From assembly GCA_937862885.1 (NCBI GenBank), contig CALMEE010000140.1, forward strand, positions 1 to 33,720: DNA of 33,720 nt. The letters run 5' to 3'. How positions within the stretch are numbered: position 1 is the stretch's first letter; every line of letters starts with the position of its first letter. This DNA comes from an uncultured Planctomycetaceae bacterium. GTDB taxonomy: Bacteria > Planctomycetota > Planctomycetia > Pirellulales > Pirellulaceae. The notes under the pieces are model-generated. The model ran no database searches, had not been told where the DNA came from, and saw only the letters and a list, made by a program, of their open reading frames with translations. The position numbers and the translations under genes were made by a program. This document shows positions 25,223-33,720 of the stretch, one piece after another.

Positions 25223-26368
25223 ATGAACAGAGCATTGTCGGCAGAACTCATCAATTTGGAAGACTACAGGCTGGTCAATTCAGAAAAAATCCTTTCACCA
25301 TCGGCCCTGGTTTTCAAAGAGCTGTTGGAACATAACCTAACTGAAATGTTGGTGACGGCCAAATCTCCCGCACGTTTACGGCCTCATATCAAGACTCATA
25401 AGATCTCGGAGATTGTGTCCCAGAAGATTGCCTTAGGCATTCGCAAGTTCAAATGCGCGACGATTGCCGAAGCGGAGATCTTGGCAGCGGCCGGTGCCGA
25501 AGACGTTCTGATTGCTTATCAGCTTGTTGGCCCGAACGTCGAGCGTCTTGCCCTCCTGATAGAGCGATTCCCCCAAACAAGGTTCGCGTCGCTGGTCGAT
25601 AGTTTTCAAGGGCTCACGCTTTTGGCAAACCGTTTTCGCGGTAAATCCCAGGTATGCAAATTGTTCATCGACTTGAACTCGGGCATGCAACGGACGGGCA
25701 TTGACCCAGGCGAAACTGCCGTGGAAATTTACGATTCAATTTGTGCCGCGGAAGAATTCGAAGCGGGTGGATTGCATTGGTATGACGGACATATCCGCGA
25801 ACCCGATTTACACCAGCGTCGGCAAGCCGTACAGCACCAGTTTCAGCAAATCGATGCGTTCAGAAATCATTTGATGAGCCTAGGACTTCAGGTTCCGGAA
25901 ATCATAGTAAGTGGAACCGGAGGATTTGCATTGTGGGCAGAGATTGACGACTCCGCATTAGTTTTCAGCCCAGGTACGACGGTGCTTTACGATGTCGACT
26001 ACTTGGACCGCTTTCGCGAGCTTGCGTTTAAACCAGCCTTGGCCATTCTCACGCGAGTAGTTTCCAAAAACCAAAAAAATCGGTTGACGCTCGACCTTGG
26101 GCACAAAGCGATTTCTCCCGACCAGCCGGCGGGAAGACGCGCCTATTTCCCAGCCTTGCCCGATGCAAAAGAAATTATGCATACGGAGGAGCATCTGGTG
26201 ATCGAAACGGACTTGGCTAACGAATTCGGCTTAGGTGACCATTTAGTCGCCCTACCGTATCATGTCTGTCCAACCTCGAATCTGCATCAGTCGGTAACAG
26301 TAATCGAAAATGGTGAACCCGTTGATAAGTGGCCTGTCGCTGCCCGTGACCGCTTCATCACCATCTAA
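25223..26368 (+). CDS. D-threonine aldolase / D-serine dehydratase-like PLP enzyme
   Basis: A 381-residue protein of the alanine-racemase fold III family. RPHIKTHK (about 53-60) carries the PLP-binding Lys, followed by KCATIAEAEILAAAGAEDVLIAY, typical of D-threonine aldolases (written in part: CATIAEAE). GLHWYDGH and VSGTGGF bind the cofactor phosphate region. The C-terminal D-ser_dehydrat-like domain has LDLGHKA, HTEEH and LPYHVCPTSNLH; the His and Cys of the last motif are the metal ligands in this family. Such enzymes cleave D-3-hydroxy amino acids to glycine and an aldehyde, or dehydrate D-serine; the precise substrate is not determined. The gene is alone on its strand and diverges from metG with an 85-bp gap. 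Confidence 0.88.
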   Translation: MNRALSAELINLEDYRLVNSEKILSPSALVFKELLEHNLTEMLVTAKSPARLRPHIKTHKISEIVSQKIALGIRKFKCATIAEAEILAAAGAEDVLIAYQLVGPNVERLALLIERFPQTRFASLVDSFQGLTLLANRFRGKSQVCKLFIDLNSGMQRTGIDPGETAVEIYDSICAAEEFEAGGLHWYDGHIREPDLHQRRQAVQHQFQQIDAFRNHLMSLGLQVPEIIVSGTGGFALWAEIDDSALVFSPGTTVLYDVDYLDRFRELAFKPALAILTRVVSKNQKNRLTLDLGHKAISPDQPAGRRAYFPALPDAKEIMHTEEHLVIETDLANEFGLGDHLVALPYHVCPTSNLHQSVTVIENGEPVDKWPVAARDRFITI

Positions 26369-26651
26369 GAATCCGTTGCACGATAAAAACTCCTGCCCGA
26401 ATTCATGCAATATTCAGTTAGTCTGATCACGCACGGGTGTCTTGTTAATAAGTCACTGACCAATGAAGCTTCGTTCGTGCTAGTGAAATACACAGCATGC
26501 AGAGGACAATCTGTAAAACGTGTCAAGAATCTGCTGGGAATAATTGCCGCCAGATAACCGTTGGGTGTTGATTCGCGATAGGCTCAAGCGGGCGCATCGA
26601 GTATATTAAGGACTTATTCACCGCAGTGGTTTTGATTTTTTTATTCTTGCC

Positions 26652-28571
26652 ATGTTTAGACCAAAAACCGATCTCGAAAAACAGGCCATTCGTTTGGAGG
26701 CAGCCGAATATGAAGCCCAATTTGATGACGCCTCGCAATCGGCTGTTTATCGCTTTTTGAGAGATAGAGCGACGCGTGAAACCTTTGAGTCAATATTGAT
26801 TGCCATCATATTGGCTATGTTGTTTCGAAATTTTTTGGGGGAAGCCTACGTTATTCCAACGGGTTCGATGGCCCCAGGTTTGATGGGTCGTCACATTGAT
26901 GTGCCTTGCCCAAAGTGTGGATTCCCGATTCGTTCCGGAGCCAGCAGTGAAAACAATATCGGCCCGATCTCGGGCTACGTGGAAAAGGTGGTCTGTGCGA
27001 ACTGCAGCCATATTTTGGAGCTCGAACGATCTCGCCGCCGCGAACACCGTTCCTATTCCGGCGACCGAATCCTCGTTAATCGGTTCATTTACGATTTCCA
27101 GGCGCCCAATCGCTGGGATGTGATTGTATTCAAGTATCCCAACAATGGTAAGCAAAATTATGTGAAACGCTGTGTCGGCCTGCCAGGTGAAGGGTTGTTG
27201 ATCGAAAACGGTGATATCTATGTTTTTGACTTGGAGACGGAGACGTTTGCCGATCGGCGGATCGCCAGAAAAGATCCAGAAAAATTAAAAGCAATGTTGC
27301 AGCTTGTTCACGACACGCAACACACCAGTGCCGAGTTGGATATGGTTGAATGGCCTTCACATTGGCAACAGTGGGGGGCTGCCTCCCCGAGCTGGACAAC
27401 TGAGCGGCCGGCGCACGGTTGGACATTCGCAAATTCAGGAAAGTCTTCGCAAATGGAATGGCTCGGTTACCGGCATTGTCGCCCCATATCTGAGACGGTG
27501 ACTCGGACCGTTGAGACACCTCTCACGAATGGTCAAATCCGAAGAACCCTGACCGAGGAAATCGTTAGTGAGTGGAGCCAAGTTGAGCTGGGGATACGAC
27601 CAACGCGATTAAACCAATACGCGGGCGAGTTAATCACGGACTTTTACGGTTACAATGAATCTTCCCAGCAATACTATGCCCAAAATGGTGCACTGCGACG
27701 CGATTTGAAGATTGGCGAGTCCGGGTTGCATTGGGTCGGGGATTTGGGGCTCGAATGCGATTTGGAGATCAAGTCCACCAGCGGTAAACTTGCTTTCGAT
27801 GCCGTAGAAGGTGGAGTGCATTTCACGTGCACGATCGATGTTTCAACCGGTATGGCTCAGCTCTCCAGCAGCGATGCGATCGTCAAATTCATGCGCGGGA
27901 ATGAACACGTGCAACAACCCCCGGCGGCTGAGACCCCTGTGAAACGTCCCGGACGTTATCGCATCAAATTCGTTAATGCAGATGATCGTTTGTACCTCTA
28001 CGTGAACGACCGATCGATCGACTTTGAGGTTAGTGAGTACTCGCGCAGCGGCGATGTCTTTCCCAAGTGGACAGAGGAAGACCCATTGGATGCTCAACCA
28101 TTGGGTCTAGGCACTCAAGGCGTTGAAGTCGTCGTAAATCAAATCAAAGTTTGGAGAGACGTTTATTACGTTTCGGGTAACCGATCACTTGGCTTTCAGG
28201 AAATTCGTCGAGAGTACCCGCATTTCCAAGACCAAGATGCTCAACGTGCTGCCTTTCGCAAGATTCGTCGCATTCTTCGTACGCCGCAATTGTGGGAAAC
28301 CGAGGAAGGAAAACGTTTGTTCGCTGATCGTAGTCGAGGGGAAGAGTGGGTGTTTCAGCTCAAACGGTATCCAGATGATGCGCGGCGAGACGAATTCTTA
28401 CCGATGGGCGACAATAGCCCGGAAAGTAGCGACGCAAGAGTCTGGGACGGTCCTCCTCATGTCGACCGAGAGATGCTGCTAGGCCGCGCTATGTACGTTT
28501 ATTGGCCGCACGCGCTCAACAGACCCCTGCCGTTTTGGCCGAACTTTGAACGGATGAAAAGTATTCGGTAA
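26652..28571 (+). CDS. lepB: Signal peptidase I with zinc-ribbon and large beta-domain insertions
   Basis: A 639-residue S26A-type leader peptidase, about twice the E. coli length of 324. Residues 46-62 are a membrane helix. The catalytic Ser is Ser72 in IPTGSMAP and the general-base Lys is Lys172 in YVKRCVGLPGE; GDRILVNRFIYDF (137-149), WDVIVFKYP and the final box GDNSPESSDAR (586-596) complete the set. Two insertions stand out. Between Ser72 and the GDR box lies a four-Cys element (Cys86, Cys89, Cys115, Cys118), a probable zinc ribbon. Between the Lys box and the GDNS box lie nearly 400 residues (about 190-585) with beta-rich segments such as GRYRIKFVNADDRLYLYVND and VEVVVNQIKVWRDVYYV, resembling a LamG/jelly-roll domain. 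The gene removes signal peptides at the outer face of the membrane. lptB follows after 54 nt. Confidence 0.93.
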   Translation: MFRPKTDLEKQAIRLEAAEYEAQFDDASQSAVYRFLRDRATRETFESILIAIILAMLFRNFLGEAYVIPTGSMAPGLMGRHIDVPCPKCGFPIRSGASSENNIGPISGYVEKVVCANCSHILELERSRRREHRSYSGDRILVNRFIYDFQAPNRWDVIVFKYPNNGKQNYVKRCVGLPGEGLLIENGDIYVFDLETETFADRRIARKDPEKLKAMLQLVHDTQHTSAELDMVEWPSHWQQWGAASPSWTTERPAHGWTFANSGKSSQMEWLGYRHCRPISETVTRTVETPLTNGQIRRTLTEEIVSEWSQVELGIRPTRLNQYAGELITDFYGYNESSQQYYAQNGALRRDLKIGESGLHWVGDLGLECDLEIKSTSGKLAFDAVEGGVHFTCTIDVSTGMAQLSSSDAIVKFMRGNEHVQQPPAAETPVKRPGRYRIKFVNADDRLYLYVNDRSIDFEVSEYSRSGDVFPKWTEEDPLDAQPLGLGTQGVEVVVNQIKVWRDVYYVSGNRSLGFQEIRREYPHFQDQDAQRAAFRKIRRILRTPQLWETEEGKRLFADRSRGEEWVFQLKRYPDDARRDEFLPMGDNSPESSDARVWDGPPHVDREMLLGRAMYVYWPHALNRPLPFWPNFERMKSIR

Positions 28572-28625
28572 AACTGGCTAACTGACGACATCAATTTGCA
28601 TATTCAATCAAGGATGGGAATTAGT

Positions 28626-29498
28626 ATGGACGCGATATTACAAGCCGTTGGGTTAGCAAAATCTTATGCCGGACGGCGCGTGGTTGATGGAGTCAACTTG
28701 GACGTTGGATACGGAGAAATCGTAGGTTTATTAGGGCCAAATGGAGCCGGCAAAACCACGACATTCCGCATGCTCTGTGGTATGCTACAGCCTGATCGTG
28801 GCCAAGTCATTCTGCGCGGTGAAGACGTGACGAATTGGCCAATGTACGTACGGGCACGCGACGGCGGAATGGGCTATCTGCCACAACAGTCCAGCGTCTT
28901 CGCCAAATTAACCGTTGAACAAAACATTCTAGCGATTACGCAACTTTTGAACTACAGTCGCAAAGATGGCAAAGCTCGCTGCGATGCGCTACTCAAGGAA
29001 TTTGAAATCGAACATATTCGCAAATCGAAAGGGGCAAGTCTATCCGGCGGCGAACGGCGGCGACTCGAAATCGCGCGATGCCTGGTTTCCAATCCAGAGA
29101 TCATTATGCTAGACGAGCCGTTTGCAGGCATTGATCCTGTCACCGTACAAAATATCCAAGTTGTAATTCGCAAGCTGCGTGATGAAGGGATCTCGATTTT
29201 GATTACCGATCATGCTGCTCGGGAAATCCTGCAAATAACCGACCGCACATTCGTGGTGAGCGAGGGTAGAATTTTGTGCAGCGGCACCGCCGAGGAAATC
29301 TGCAACCACGAAGAGGTGAAGCGCAAGTACTTGGGTGAAATCGAAATGCCCAGTCAGACTCGTTCATCAGCGCAATTCGTTTTGGCGTCGAAATCGAGCC
29401 AAGCCGTGCCGGCCCCCAAGGGACAAATGCAACGAGAAGCTGATTCGGAACGGTCGAATTCGGTTCGAGCCCCATTCGATGTTCATAAGATGGATTGA
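28626..29498 (+). CDS. lptB: LptB-like ABC transporter ATP-binding protein
   Basis: A 290-residue ABC ATPase. The start chosen is the ATG at 28626, with GGGA six bases upstream; earlier starts at 28596 (TTG) and 28614 are possible. Walker A GPNGAGKT is at 37-44, the signature LSGGE at 139-143, Walker B ends with Asp163-Glu164, and the switch His sits in ITDHAARE. GMGYLPQQSSVFAKLTVEQN and RRRLEIARCL are typical of LptB, the ATPase that powers LPS extraction from the inner membrane with LptF/LptG and the Lpt bridge, none of which are in this window. The C-terminus runs about 50 residues past the usual end (KYLGE) into a polar Ser/Gln/Arg-rich tail. A branched-chain amino acid ATPase (LivG/LivF) is the nearest alternative. 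Confidence 0.88.
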   Translation: MDAILQAVGLAKSYAGRRVVDGVNLDVGYGEIVGLLGPNGAGKTTTFRMLCGMLQPDRGQVILRGEDVTNWPMYVRARDGGMGYLPQQSSVFAKLTVEQNILAITQLLNYSRKDGKARCDALLKEFEIEHIRKSKGASLSGGERRRLEIARCLVSNPEIIMLDEPFAGIDPVTVQNIQVVIRKLRDEGISILITDHAAREILQITDRTFVVSEGRILCSGTAEEICNHEEVKRKYLGEIEMPSQTRSSAQFVLASKSSQAVPAPKGQMQREADSERSNSVRAPFDVHKMD

Positions 29499-29625
29499 AA
29501 CATCCGGACTTCTGCTACAAAATAGTTGACCACTCGGCACAGCACACTGTTGTTTGCCCACCACGAGCGTTGACGTGAACTGCCGAGCTCCTTGATGAAA
29601 TCCCTGACGGCCGACTGGTTACGAT

Positions 29626-31068
29626 ATGCCTGCGCGACATTACTTGGCGATTGACTGCGGTGCTTCCGGCGGACGATGCATCCGAGGCAGTTTTGATCGC
29701 GGTCGAATTCAGCTTGAGCCGATCCATTCGTTTCCCAACGGCGGCATCGAACGCAACGGACGATTATTCTGGGACGAAGGTGCGCTCTGGCGCGAAATTC
29801 AAATAGGGCTGGCTAAAGCTGCTGAACGAGGCGAACCGATCTGCAGCGTCGGCGTCGATACATGGGGCGTGGATTTTGGCTTACTTGATGACAAAGACCG
29901 GCTTATTGCGAGTCCCTACCATTATCGCGACCGACATACGCAGGGTATCTTGCCGCGCGCGTTCCGTGTTTCTTCCCGAGAAGCCATATTCGAGGAAACC
30001 GGCCTGCAATTCATGGAACTGAATACCCTGTTCCAACTTTTCGCTATGCGCGAGGCCCGAGATCCGGTACTTGAAAATGCGAGCAAACTATTGCTGATGC
30101 CCGATCTATTTCATTGGATGTTGTGCGGAGCGACCAAAACGGAAAGGACCAATGCCTCGACAACACAACTGTATAATCCCCGTACGCAATCTTGGTCAAC
30201 AAAACTCATTGAGTCATTTGGCCTGCCGGCACAACTATTTTGTGAAATTGTCGATCCAGGCACGATCCTGGGAACCCTGCGCACCGATCTTGTCCATTCA
30301 AGATTCCTGAGTGAAACAAAGGTGGTCGCACCCGCATCGCATGACACCGCCAGCGCAGTTCTTGCCGTACCTGCAACAGGCTTTGCGGAAAGCCAACCAG
30401 AATGGTGTTACATCAGTAGTGGCACGTGGTCGTTGATGGGACTCGAGCTTGAAGCCCCCAGAATTGAAGACCGTATTCGACAACTGAACTTCACCAATGA
30501 AGCGGGCGTTGGAGGAACCACTCGATTACTGAAGAACATTTCTGGCTTATGGTTGTTGCAAGAATGTCAACGCGCGTGGCGAGAAGCAGGCCATAATCAT
30601 GACTGGCCAACGCTTGTTCAGTTAGCTAAAGCGGAACAGCCTCTGAGGACAATCATCGATCCAGATGACCCAAGTTTTCTGGCACCGTCAAATATGCCGC
30701 AAGCAATCCAAGCATTTTGTAAAGCACACGATCTACGCACACCAGAAACGCTCGGACAATTCGTGCGCTGTTGTTTGGAAAGCTTATCGGAAAAGTATCG
30801 GCAAGTTTTTGAACATTTGTGCACGATCGCTGGTAGACGCTTGACGAAAATCCACATCGTAGGAGGCGGAGCCCAAAACGAACTTCTCTGCCAAATGACG
30901 GCGGATGCTTGCGGTGCAGTCGTATTGTCTGGCCCGGTTGAAGCAACTGCCCTGGGCAACGTCATCATGCAAATGGTTGCCGATAAGTTGGTCCCTAACT
31001 TCAGCGAAGCGCGCCAAATTGTTCGCGAAAGTTGCGAGCTAAAAGTCTATACACCGCACAAGCTCTAA
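29626..31068 (+). CDS. rhaB: Rhamnulokinase (FGGY carbohydrate kinase)
   Basis: A 480-residue FGGY-family kinase. The N-terminal nucleotide-binding lobe opens YLAIDCGASGGRCIRG (residues 6-21). GVDTWGVDFGLLD (76-88) is specific for rhamnulokinases. ASHDTASAV (with Asp240) contains the catalytic Asp, matching Asp237 of E. coli RhaB. YISSGTWSLMG and HIVGGGAQNELLCQMTADA, with the ATP-binding GGG, complete the kinase core. The enzyme phosphorylates L-rhamnulose to rhamnulose-1-phosphate. Rhamnose use is common in marine planctomycetes, which degrade sulfated algal polysaccharides, but no isomerase or aldolase gene lies nearby, so the gene stands apart from the usual rhaBAD cluster. No ribosome-binding site is apparent before the ATG at 29626. 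Confidence 0.92.
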   Translation: MPARHYLAIDCGASGGRCIRGSFDRGRIQLEPIHSFPNGGIERNGRLFWDEGALWREIQIGLAKAAERGEPICSVGVDTWGVDFGLLDDKDRLIASPYHYRDRHTQGILPRAFRVSSREAIFEETGLQFMELNTLFQLFAMREARDPVLENASKLLLMPDLFHWMLCGATKTERTNASTTQLYNPRTQSWSTKLIESFGLPAQLFCEIVDPGTILGTLRTDLVHSRFLSETKVVAPASHDTASAVLAVPATGFAESQPEWCYISSGTWSLMGLELEAPRIEDRIRQLNFTNEAGVGGTTRLLKNISGLWLLQECQRAWREAGHNHDWPTLVQLAKAEQPLRTIIDPDDPSFLAPSNMPQAIQAFCKAHDLRTPETLGQFVRCCLESLSEKYRQVFEHLCTIAGRRLTKIHIVGGGAQNELLCQMTADACGAVVLSGPVEATALGNVIMQMVADKLVPNFSEARQIVRESCELKVYTPHKL

Positions 31069-31102
31069 GCCATTCGCCATACGCTTCACACGCGGGCCAG
31101 AA

Positions 31103-33445
31103 TCAGGCCAAGCCCTTCCAACGACGCAATCCCCACTCAGCAATCAAACAAGCCAGCGCGGCGAGAAACAAGCTCCATTGATGCCACCACGGGTAGATGT
31201 GTTCTTCCGTAAATGGAATCTTTCGATTTCCCAATGAATTTACAAAGCGATTGAGACGATCAGCATCGATTACTTCCCCACCCGTTTTTTCAGCGATGAG
31301 TTCCAGCAACTCTCGATTTACGGCGACTTGTGCGAATTCGATAGATTCCGGTTGCGAAATAAAACCCGTTTGTTCTTCACTGATCAACTCTTGTTGGTGG
31401 TCACGCACATTCACGTTGACACGATGCAAACCCGCCTGTCTTGGCAAATAGGTCAACCCGTACTCGCCTGCGATCGTTCGCGAAGGTTCACACGGCAGCT
31501 CAAGGATATCGCCGTTAGGTAATGAAATGGTCGCATTGACGGTTGCGCTATCGATAGGTTGATACAATTCATCTCGCGCACGCACCTTGATTTCAACAGC
31601 TTCGTTCGCATCTTGTCGATCCACCTGCACCTCAACACGACGTGGCACGTTGGATACTAACCAACGTGCAAATTGACGCCAGGCAATCATCAAGTCGTCG
31701 TTGGCCTGATCATTCAAAGCATGCCATCGCCAATAATCGCCTAATAACAAAGCGGCAGCACGCCCTTGCCCAAATCGCTGTTCAACGATCGCCGGCAGTC
31801 GTTCACCTTGGCGATTAGAGACAGTTGCTAAAACACTTGCACCCGGTTTGATCGTGTTGACGTAGTTCATCGTCTTGAACGTTGGCATGTTCGCCAACCG
31901 CTCTTCTTCTTCCGCCTCCGTCTTTCGCACGCGGATCCACGGTTCGACCCAGCCTTCTCGCGTCAGTTCAAGCCGATAGCCTGCATCATGGCCGCCTGGA
32001 ATGAATCGATCGATATATACTGGCAACATCTCACCAATGGAGGTGCGATCGTACTTGCCATTAACGAACGATTCCTGTCCACCTAACATCAGTAAGCTTC
32101 CGCCGCGACTGGATACAAACTGTTGCAACAAGGTTTGTTGGTCCTGCGTGAAAAAATCTGCCTCGACATCATCTAGAATAACGGCGTGATAGGCAAATAG
32201 TTCTTCCGCAGAATTCGGAAAGCCATTGCGCAGTTGGCTTTCTTCGTCGATTCCAACCCGCAAGAAGACTGCTTGGTCGTAACGCTCCGTTTCCTCGTCA
32301 TCTTGGTTGCCAAAGCCCCGGAAGAGTGGATTGGAAGACTCACCGAACTGCGAACGAAATGTAAATTTCGGTTCACGTTTTGCAATTCGAATTAGGCCCA
32401 CTAAGTTCAACTCGTCATCGTCATCCAACGCGCGACGCAGGAACTTGAACTCCCAATTTGGACGACCCGTCACATAAAGTACACGATAGGGTCCGCGTTT
32501 CCGATCGATCAACAGTTGATGCTCGTTGTTGACAAACGTCGCTTCCGACGAATCCGCGAATTGCTCATTGCCGGCCACAAACGCCTTGACACGGTACAGA
32601 TCAAGCCCCTGTTTTTCCGGCTTAACATCGAACCGCACTGCAAACGGCTGGTTATCTTTCACGTTGCGGACTGTACGTCGATCAATCAGCACAGAGTCTT
32701 CATTCAGGAGTTGCACCTCGACCGAGTTTCCAGCAAAGCCACTCGTCTCTATTTCAACAGCAAGCGAAATCGGCGCTGTTTCGAAGTTGGATTCGCTGGC
32801 GGTCGACCGCACAATGCGCACGTCATGAAGCAAGGCATTGTCCCCCACCGCGACCGGGTAGATGGGTGGCATCGCTTGCCAGTCCACATCTGCTTCAAAT
32901 GTCTCGGTCGAAATGCCATCCGTTATCAAAACAACCCCAGCCATGGGATGAGCATGGTAACGCTGCGTCAATGTTTCGAGTGTGGAACGCAATGACGTGC
33001 TCGCTTCAGTGGCATCGAAGCCTTCAAAGTCGCTAACCGAGTCAAGGCGAGAGCCAAACAAATAGGTGCGCAGATCAAATTCGGTTTCTAATTTTGTGAA
33101 CCAATCGTTATTCTTTAACAGAAGATCCCGCGCTACGTCGGCCCGCGATCGATTGGTCGCTAGATCACGGACATTCATGCTCTGACTATTGTCAACGGCC
33201 AAGACGAGCGTATTCGCGCCGCTCTTCGGTCTCGATTCACTACGCATTGGCTCAAGTAGGCAGATTGACAAGAGGACAAATCCCATCAGCTTCAACAGCA
33301 CCAACAGACCTTTAAGTCCGTTTGAAAGTTTGGCATTTCGATAGGACCAAACCAGTCCAACACCCAGTAGAAGGCAGAGTATCAATACGGCTGGCCACCA
33401 TTCGGCAGCGTTCCATAGACCGGGAAACAGGTGCGTACGAGTCAT
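31103..33445 (-). CDS. VWA and glutamine-amidotransferase-like membrane protein
   Basis: A 780-residue protein. Two helices lie near the N-terminus (about 17-35 and 47-65) and one at the C-terminus (about 755-772), so the bulk is probably extracytoplasmic. A von Willebrand A domain (about 78-205) has the MIDAS DNSQS at 85-89 and TDG at 175-177. An Ig-like or CARDB-like beta region follows (about 210-310), then a class-I glutamine-amidotransferase-like domain (about 320-490) with RVLYVTGRPNWEFKFLRRAL at 321-340 and LLMLGG at 451-456; where true amidotransferases have a nucleophile Cys, I see LGGQES, so it is likely non-catalytic. The type is widespread in planctomycetes, usually beside BatA-, MoxR- and DUF58-like genes. 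It overlaps the upstream gene at TAATG, indicating translational coupling. Confidence 0.88.
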   Translation of the reverse strand: MTRTHLFPGLWNAAEWWPAVLILCLLLGVGLVWSYRNAKLSNGLKGLLVLLKLMGFVLLSICLLEPMRSESRPKSGANTLVLAVDNSQSMNVRDLATNRSRADVARDLLLKNNDWFTKLETEFDLRTYLFGSRLDSVSDFEGFDATEASTSLRSTLETLTQRYHAHPMAGVVLITDGISTETFEADVDWQAMPPIYPVAVGDNALLHDVRIVRSTASESNFETAPISLAVEIETSGFAGNSVEVQLLNEDSVLIDRRTVRNVKDNQPFAVRFDVKPEKQGLDLYRVKAFVAGNEQFADSSEATFVNNEHQLLIDRKRGPYRVLYVTGRPNWEFKFLRRALDDDDELNLVGLIRIAKREPKFTFRSQFGESSNPLFRGFGNQDDEETERYDQAVFLRVGIDEESQLRNGFPNSAEELFAYHAVILDDVEADFFTQDQQTLLQQFVSSRGGSLLMLGGQESFVNGKYDRTSIGEMLPVYIDRFIPGGHDAGYRLELTREGWVEPWIRVRKTEAEEEERLANMPTFKTMNYVNTIKPGASVLATVSNRQGERLPAIVEQRFGQGRAAALLLGDYWRWHALNDQANDDLMIAWRQFARWLVSNVPRRVEVQVDRQDANEAVEIKVRARDELYQPIDSATVNATISLPNGDILELPCEPSRTIAGEYGLTYLPRQAGLHRVNVNVRDHQQELISEEQTGFISQPESIEFAQVAVNRELLELIAEKTGGEVIDADRLNRFVNSLGNRKIPFTEEHIYPWWHQWSLFLAALACLIAEWGLRRWKGLA

Positions 33446-33720
33446 TATTGCCCGGTCCCCAGCAACTCATAATATTTGCGGACGGCTTCCTCATATTGAG
33501 GGGGCACGGGATCGCGATCGACGGGCACACGCTGATCCTGGGCCGATCGACGCAGCAGTTCGTCAGCGATTTGCGTCCGCAACTGAACTAACGGACGAAG
33601 GACTTTCAGTTCCACCAATTCCCAATTGGGTTCCTTTTCCTCGCGCTTGAAGTCCTGTCTGAAATCACGAGCCGCTTCACGAATTCGTGTCGCCTCCGCC
33701 CTCATCCGTGAATCTGGAAC
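33445..33720 (-). CDS. C-terminal fragment of a hypothetical protein upstream of the VWA gene
   Basis: The frame is open from the right window edge to the TAA at 33445-33447, giving at least 91 residues; the ATG at 33705 is probably internal because the frame continues upstream. The visible part is highly charged and helical (EATRIREAARDF, ELKVLRPLVQLRTQIADELLRR) and ends VPPQYEEAVRKYYELLGTGQ, a tail I associate with long coiled-coil proteins that precede VWA genes in planctomycetes, from memory. The stop overlaps the start of the VWA gene in TAATG, so the two are co-translated. The N-terminal part is outside the window. Confidence 0.75.
   Translation of the reverse strand, partial: VPDSRMRAEATRIREAARDFRQDFKREEKEPNWELVELKVLRPLVQLRTQIADELLRRSAQDQRVPVDRDPVPPQYEEAVRKYYELLGTGQ

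Noticed and set aside
1..33720. CRISPR array, prophage, toxin-antitoxin or tRNA/rRNA genes
   Set aside because: I looked for regularly spaced repeats, integrase or phage structural genes, and T-loop-like motifs, and found none that hold up by eye.

Overview
The window looks like a piece of a planctomycete chromosome, most likely from the Pirellulales. The evidence is a secreted PEP-CTERM protein, a DUF1598-like secreted protein, a PQQ-type beta-propeller protein with an N-terminal anchor, a very long signal peptidase I, a VWA/glutamine-amidotransferase-like membrane protein, moderate GC, and many genes standing alone with long spacers. The taxonomic call is inference from gene content; there is no rRNA or tRNA gene to anchor it.

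Layout. Positions 1-800 are an accessory edge: the N-terminus of an IS200/Y1-type (REP-associated) transposase runs off the left end, followed by at least three copies of a short repeat built around AAAGGACAG. Positions 798-4292 hold a PEP-CTERM protein with a clear terminator, a PQQ-like protein and a sulfotransferase-like protein. On the minus strand, 4321-6623 carry mobA and miaB. A secreted hypothetical protein (7350-8183) is followed by a minus-strand cluster, read in the order hpf, ptsN (EIIA-Ntr type), ptsH (HPr/NPr type), then after a 643-nt gap an RNase E/G (12031 down to 8472). This joins ribosome hibernation, a regulatory phosphorelay and RNA turnover. Next come a DUF1598-like secreted protein (minus) and, divergently, an FHA-GAF-sigma54 activator, then kdsD (arabinose-5-phosphate isomerase) and an EamA-type transporter.

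Positions 19109-20700 (minus) hold a PhzF-family protein and rsmE. Positions 21108-22858 hold three small hypothetical genes, two of them membrane proteins. metG (minus) diverges from a D-threonine-aldolase-like PLP enzyme at about 25.1 kb. Positions 26652-31068 (plus) hold signal peptidase I with two large insertions, an LptB-like ABC ATPase, and a rhamnulokinase. The right end (minus) holds a VWA/GATase-like membrane protein and the C-terminal part of an overlapping upstream gene.

KdsD and LptB together fit a cell with an LPS-type outer membrane. I see no CRISPR array, tRNA, rRNA, prophage or classical defence island. The best candidates for something unusual are the mosaic signal peptidase I, the hpf-ptsN-ptsH-RNase E/G linkage with its long leader, the spacer inside the MiaB TRAM domain, and the transposase-linked repeats.
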